Position numbers and translations under genes: made by a program
Part shown: in pieces, positions 61,616-64,000 of the stretch
How positions within the stretch are numbered: the first letter of the stretch is position 1
How the letters are laid out: each line of letters begins with the position of its first letter
Assembly: GCA_013397845.1 (NCBI GenBank)
Contig: VZTG01006071.1
Coordinates: forward strand, 272,979-336,978
Reading direction: 5' to 3'
Source: Melanocharis versteri
Taxonomy: Eukaryota; Chordata; Aves; Passeriformes; Melanocharitidae
Length of the DNA stretch: 64,000 nucleotides
Notes under the pieces: generated by a model
Told to the model about the DNA's origin: nothing
Seen by the model: the letters and a program-made list of their open reading frames with translations, nothing else
The model's database searches: none

Positions 61616-63654
61616 AGGAAAGGCCTCATCATAAACTGATCCACTAATGAGAAACATTTGATTTATGAACGCTATACCATACCCTGTAGCCTCTCAGTTT
61701 CCGGGAAGCCATTGATGTTTAAGGGAGATATGGAACATTTGCATTACATTCTTCAGAGGAAATGGCTGAAAAGCATCTTGGAATCTGATCATTTGTTGGA
61801 CTTCACAGGTATCTGGGGTGTGAAGCAGGGGACATGACTGAAGCTGGGACATAAAAGTGGCTGTAGCATTGCTTGCTCTTCTGGGGGGCAGTGCTTGACA
61901 GCTGCAGCCCATCAAATAAATCTCCAGTTTAGGAAATGCAGTGATTCTTCCACCTCAAGGGATAATGATTCAGATGCTGTTACATCATTTAGTCTTTCTT
62001 CGGAGTCAATATCTCCATGAGAATCTGTAAATTGTTTCCTGATAATGTAAGATTAAAATCTTCAAGCTACCTTGCTTGTGTTGGACCTCTTGGCTGCTAG
62101 TGATGTATCTGATCATGGATAGTTTCTTCATCAGCCAGGGATATTGCTGTTTTAATTGAAGCAGCTCTCTGGTGGTTCCTGCCCTTACAGAGTACTGGAA
62201 TACACTCCTGGTAATGGCTACTTGGTCTCCTCGCTGAGGACTCTGAAATATGGGTCACCTTTGCTGCCTGTGTTCTTTAAAGTATAGCCAGATGGGGAGC
62301 GCATTATAAAATATAAGGTAGAGTATATTCGTATTTCATGGGGACACTGCAAATTCAGTCTAAGCTATGGAGTAATGTCTGAATGTGNTTACCGCTTTTA
62401 GGCTGCATTACGGATGTTTTGTCCTCAGCTTTGGAAAGACAGAAATACTGATGCTGGATATACTGTCTTCTTGTCTAGAAGGGGCTTATCTGGAGACTGT
62501 GAATCAGCTTAATAACACTGGCATCATTTTAAATATCTCCACGCTCTTGGAAAGTTGGCTACAGAGTCAAAACATGATTTCCAGCTATGTGATTTGCATA
62601 AGTCCCCCATTCATCTCATGATAGTTTGGAGAATCATGACCCCAGGCTTATAACTTATTAACAGTATTCATAGCCTCCTGTCCTGTAACAATATTCAGTC
62701 TAGTTGTGTCTTTTTAAAATATATATTGGGCACCTTTTAAGACACAGTGAAACTTAGGTGAGCCTTAATACTGTGTGAATTTACAGTCTAAAAGTAGCCT
62801 TGTTGTATTCAGGCATATGAATCAATTTGTCCTTATTTATAGGTTTTTCAGTCACGAGCCCTTTGGCAGATCTGTAATATTTGAAGAGCCCAGGACTGTG
62901 TGATTTCCTCTTTCTGAAATCTCGCTTGTTTTTTCTCCTGTTCACATCAAGAAAGGCTTAAAATGTGAGGGTTTCTTCTTTCCCAGTGATGAAATTGTTA
63001 CAACCACAGTTGCTGTTCAATAATTTATTTTTATTGGTTTTATTTATACTTCTGCTTTAGCTTCTTTTGCAGGGGGGGGGATTGGAGTGTCCCTTAATTG
63101 CAACAAAATTGGTGTGGGAACCATTACTGAGTGCCCTTCTGGGTTTTGGAGAGGCTAAGTGTGCAGCGCTTTTTAATACTCTTATTTAATTCTGTATTTA
63201 TTTAACATTCACTCCTAAGCATTAAGTCTGGCTGTGTCTTGCACCTGGGGTGGGGGGGTGAGGGAGAGTTCTGTATACTTTGGTGATTTCTCAGGGTATA
63301 CTTGCTCTTGCCTGACTGAACACATCTTTAAAGACCTTTTCATACAGTTGCACTTGTGAGGTTTACTATAATGGTATTTATTGCACCTTCTTTTCTCTCT
63401 TTCATTGAACTTTTTTCCTACAGTGTTTTTTTTTTCAAATAATTCACTGACACCTGCATCATCTCCCGAGAAAAGGCATACTGCCATTGTTACCTCCTCA
63501 CCAGCCTGAGCAAAGTCTACCTGCTTTTCCCTGATAGGTCATGACCCCTGGCCTTTTTATCAGTTGTGTTTCTGGATTTTAGGTGGCCCTGTTTTATCAC
63601 TAGCTCTTCTGAATCAAGGGGCCCAGAACAAAACAGACTCCATGAGTTATGCTC
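61616..63654. other. Unique non-coding sequence; contains one ambiguous base
   Basis: An N at 62388 marks an assembly ambiguity. G-runs occur at about 63073-63081 and 63249-63256. No gene recognised; the frames around 62385-62621 and 63215-63487 look random. Confidence 0.5.
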
Positions 63655-63712
63655 TTGGAGTCAGTGGGACTGCTGGTGTGACTAAGTGCTCACCAACATG
63701 AGCCAGGATCTC
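63655..63712. repeat. Ancient fossil repeat arm
   Basis: GGAGTCAGTGGGACTGCTGG, GTGACTAAGTGCTCACCAAC and ATGAGCCAGGATCTCATGCC follow in order the layout of a common sauropsid fossil repeat ('...GACTTCAGTGGGACTACTCACATGAGTAAGTGCTACTCAACATGAGTAAGG...'). The match is by eye only. Confidence 0.45.
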
Positions 63713-64000
63713 ATGCCTGAGTTCTGAGTTGTGAAAAGGGGAATGCTTTATGTCACTGATTTACTCAGGTTCCCTTGGAACTTGTCCAAACATAGCAATT
63801 TGCTTTTTTGCACAAAGCATCCTGTCATGCACTCATGATTAATTTATATACCGTCACTGCCTGGTCTCTTTGTTCCTGCTCTCTAGCCGGGGTTCCCTCA
63901 TTGGGTACAGTGTTTCTGCAGGTATTATTTCCCCCTAGCCTCCTGTCAACCAGAGTAATAACTACAAATAAGTGATATTGCCCATATTGGCAACCCTGAA
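63713..64000. other. Unique non-coding sequence to the window edge
   Basis: Nothing recognisable: no frame of interest and no repeat. Confidence 0.5.

Noticed and set aside
1..64000. Prokaryotic systems, CRISPR arrays, tRNA or rRNA genes
   Set aside because: No dense coding, no regularly spaced direct repeats, no tRNA B-box with a cloverleaf context and no rRNA-like words were seen. The repeat content is avian nuclear.

Overview
The window looks like ordinary non-coding nuclear DNA from a bird. The main reason is a scatter of CR1-type LINE fragments. Several keep the avian CR1 3' end (the octamer ATTCTATG or ATTCTGTG). Others carry CR1 reverse transcriptase (RT) sequence with the DFSKAFD-like, GVPQ-like and LFINDLDEG motifs. 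A single ambiguous base (N at 62388) indicates a draft assembly. I found no complete protein-coding gene, rRNA, tRNA, CRISPR array or prokaryotic gene organisation. Most open frames are short and unsupported, so the region is probably intergenic or deep intronic. || Layout. 1-16 kb is mostly unique sequence with an AT/CA microsatellite (1.4 kb), GC-richer blocks (12.7-14.8 kb) and G-run clusters. 16.1-16.7 kb holds short fossil repeats built around a palindromic CCATTRAAGTCA-like core. 17-25.9 kb is mostly unique. About 25.95-26.65 kb resembles a solitary long terminal repeat, with a TATA box and a poly(A) signal. 28.85-29.05 kb is an old CR1 3' end on the minus strand. 33.95-35.42 kb has two plus-strand CR1 3' ends of different subfamilies, with a fossil palindromic repeat between them. 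40.72-41.15 kb is a much older CR1/L3-clade RT fragment. 45.92-46.87 kb is a minus-strand CR1 RT fragment. 55.14-55.84 kb is a plus-strand CR1 3' end. 57.00-57.45 kb is a plus-strand CR1 RT fragment. 59.29-59.43 and 61.44-61.62 kb are further small CR1 tails. || The most interesting structural signal is the pair 46.07-46.52 kb (minus) and 57.00-57.45 kb (plus). My hand alignment gives about 447 bp in inverted orientation with about 20 mismatches and no indels. Both copies share the same one-base frameshift and the same FTDN version of the RT catalytic FADD motif. They therefore descend either from one duplicated defective copy or from an already-defective CR1 source mobilised in trans. Next to the second copy is an unrecognised minus-strand open frame that looks protein-like. 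A few sites have strong paired splice signals around open frames (best: 36786-36880 on the plus strand). They are candidate exons only. I saw no novel multi-gene system.
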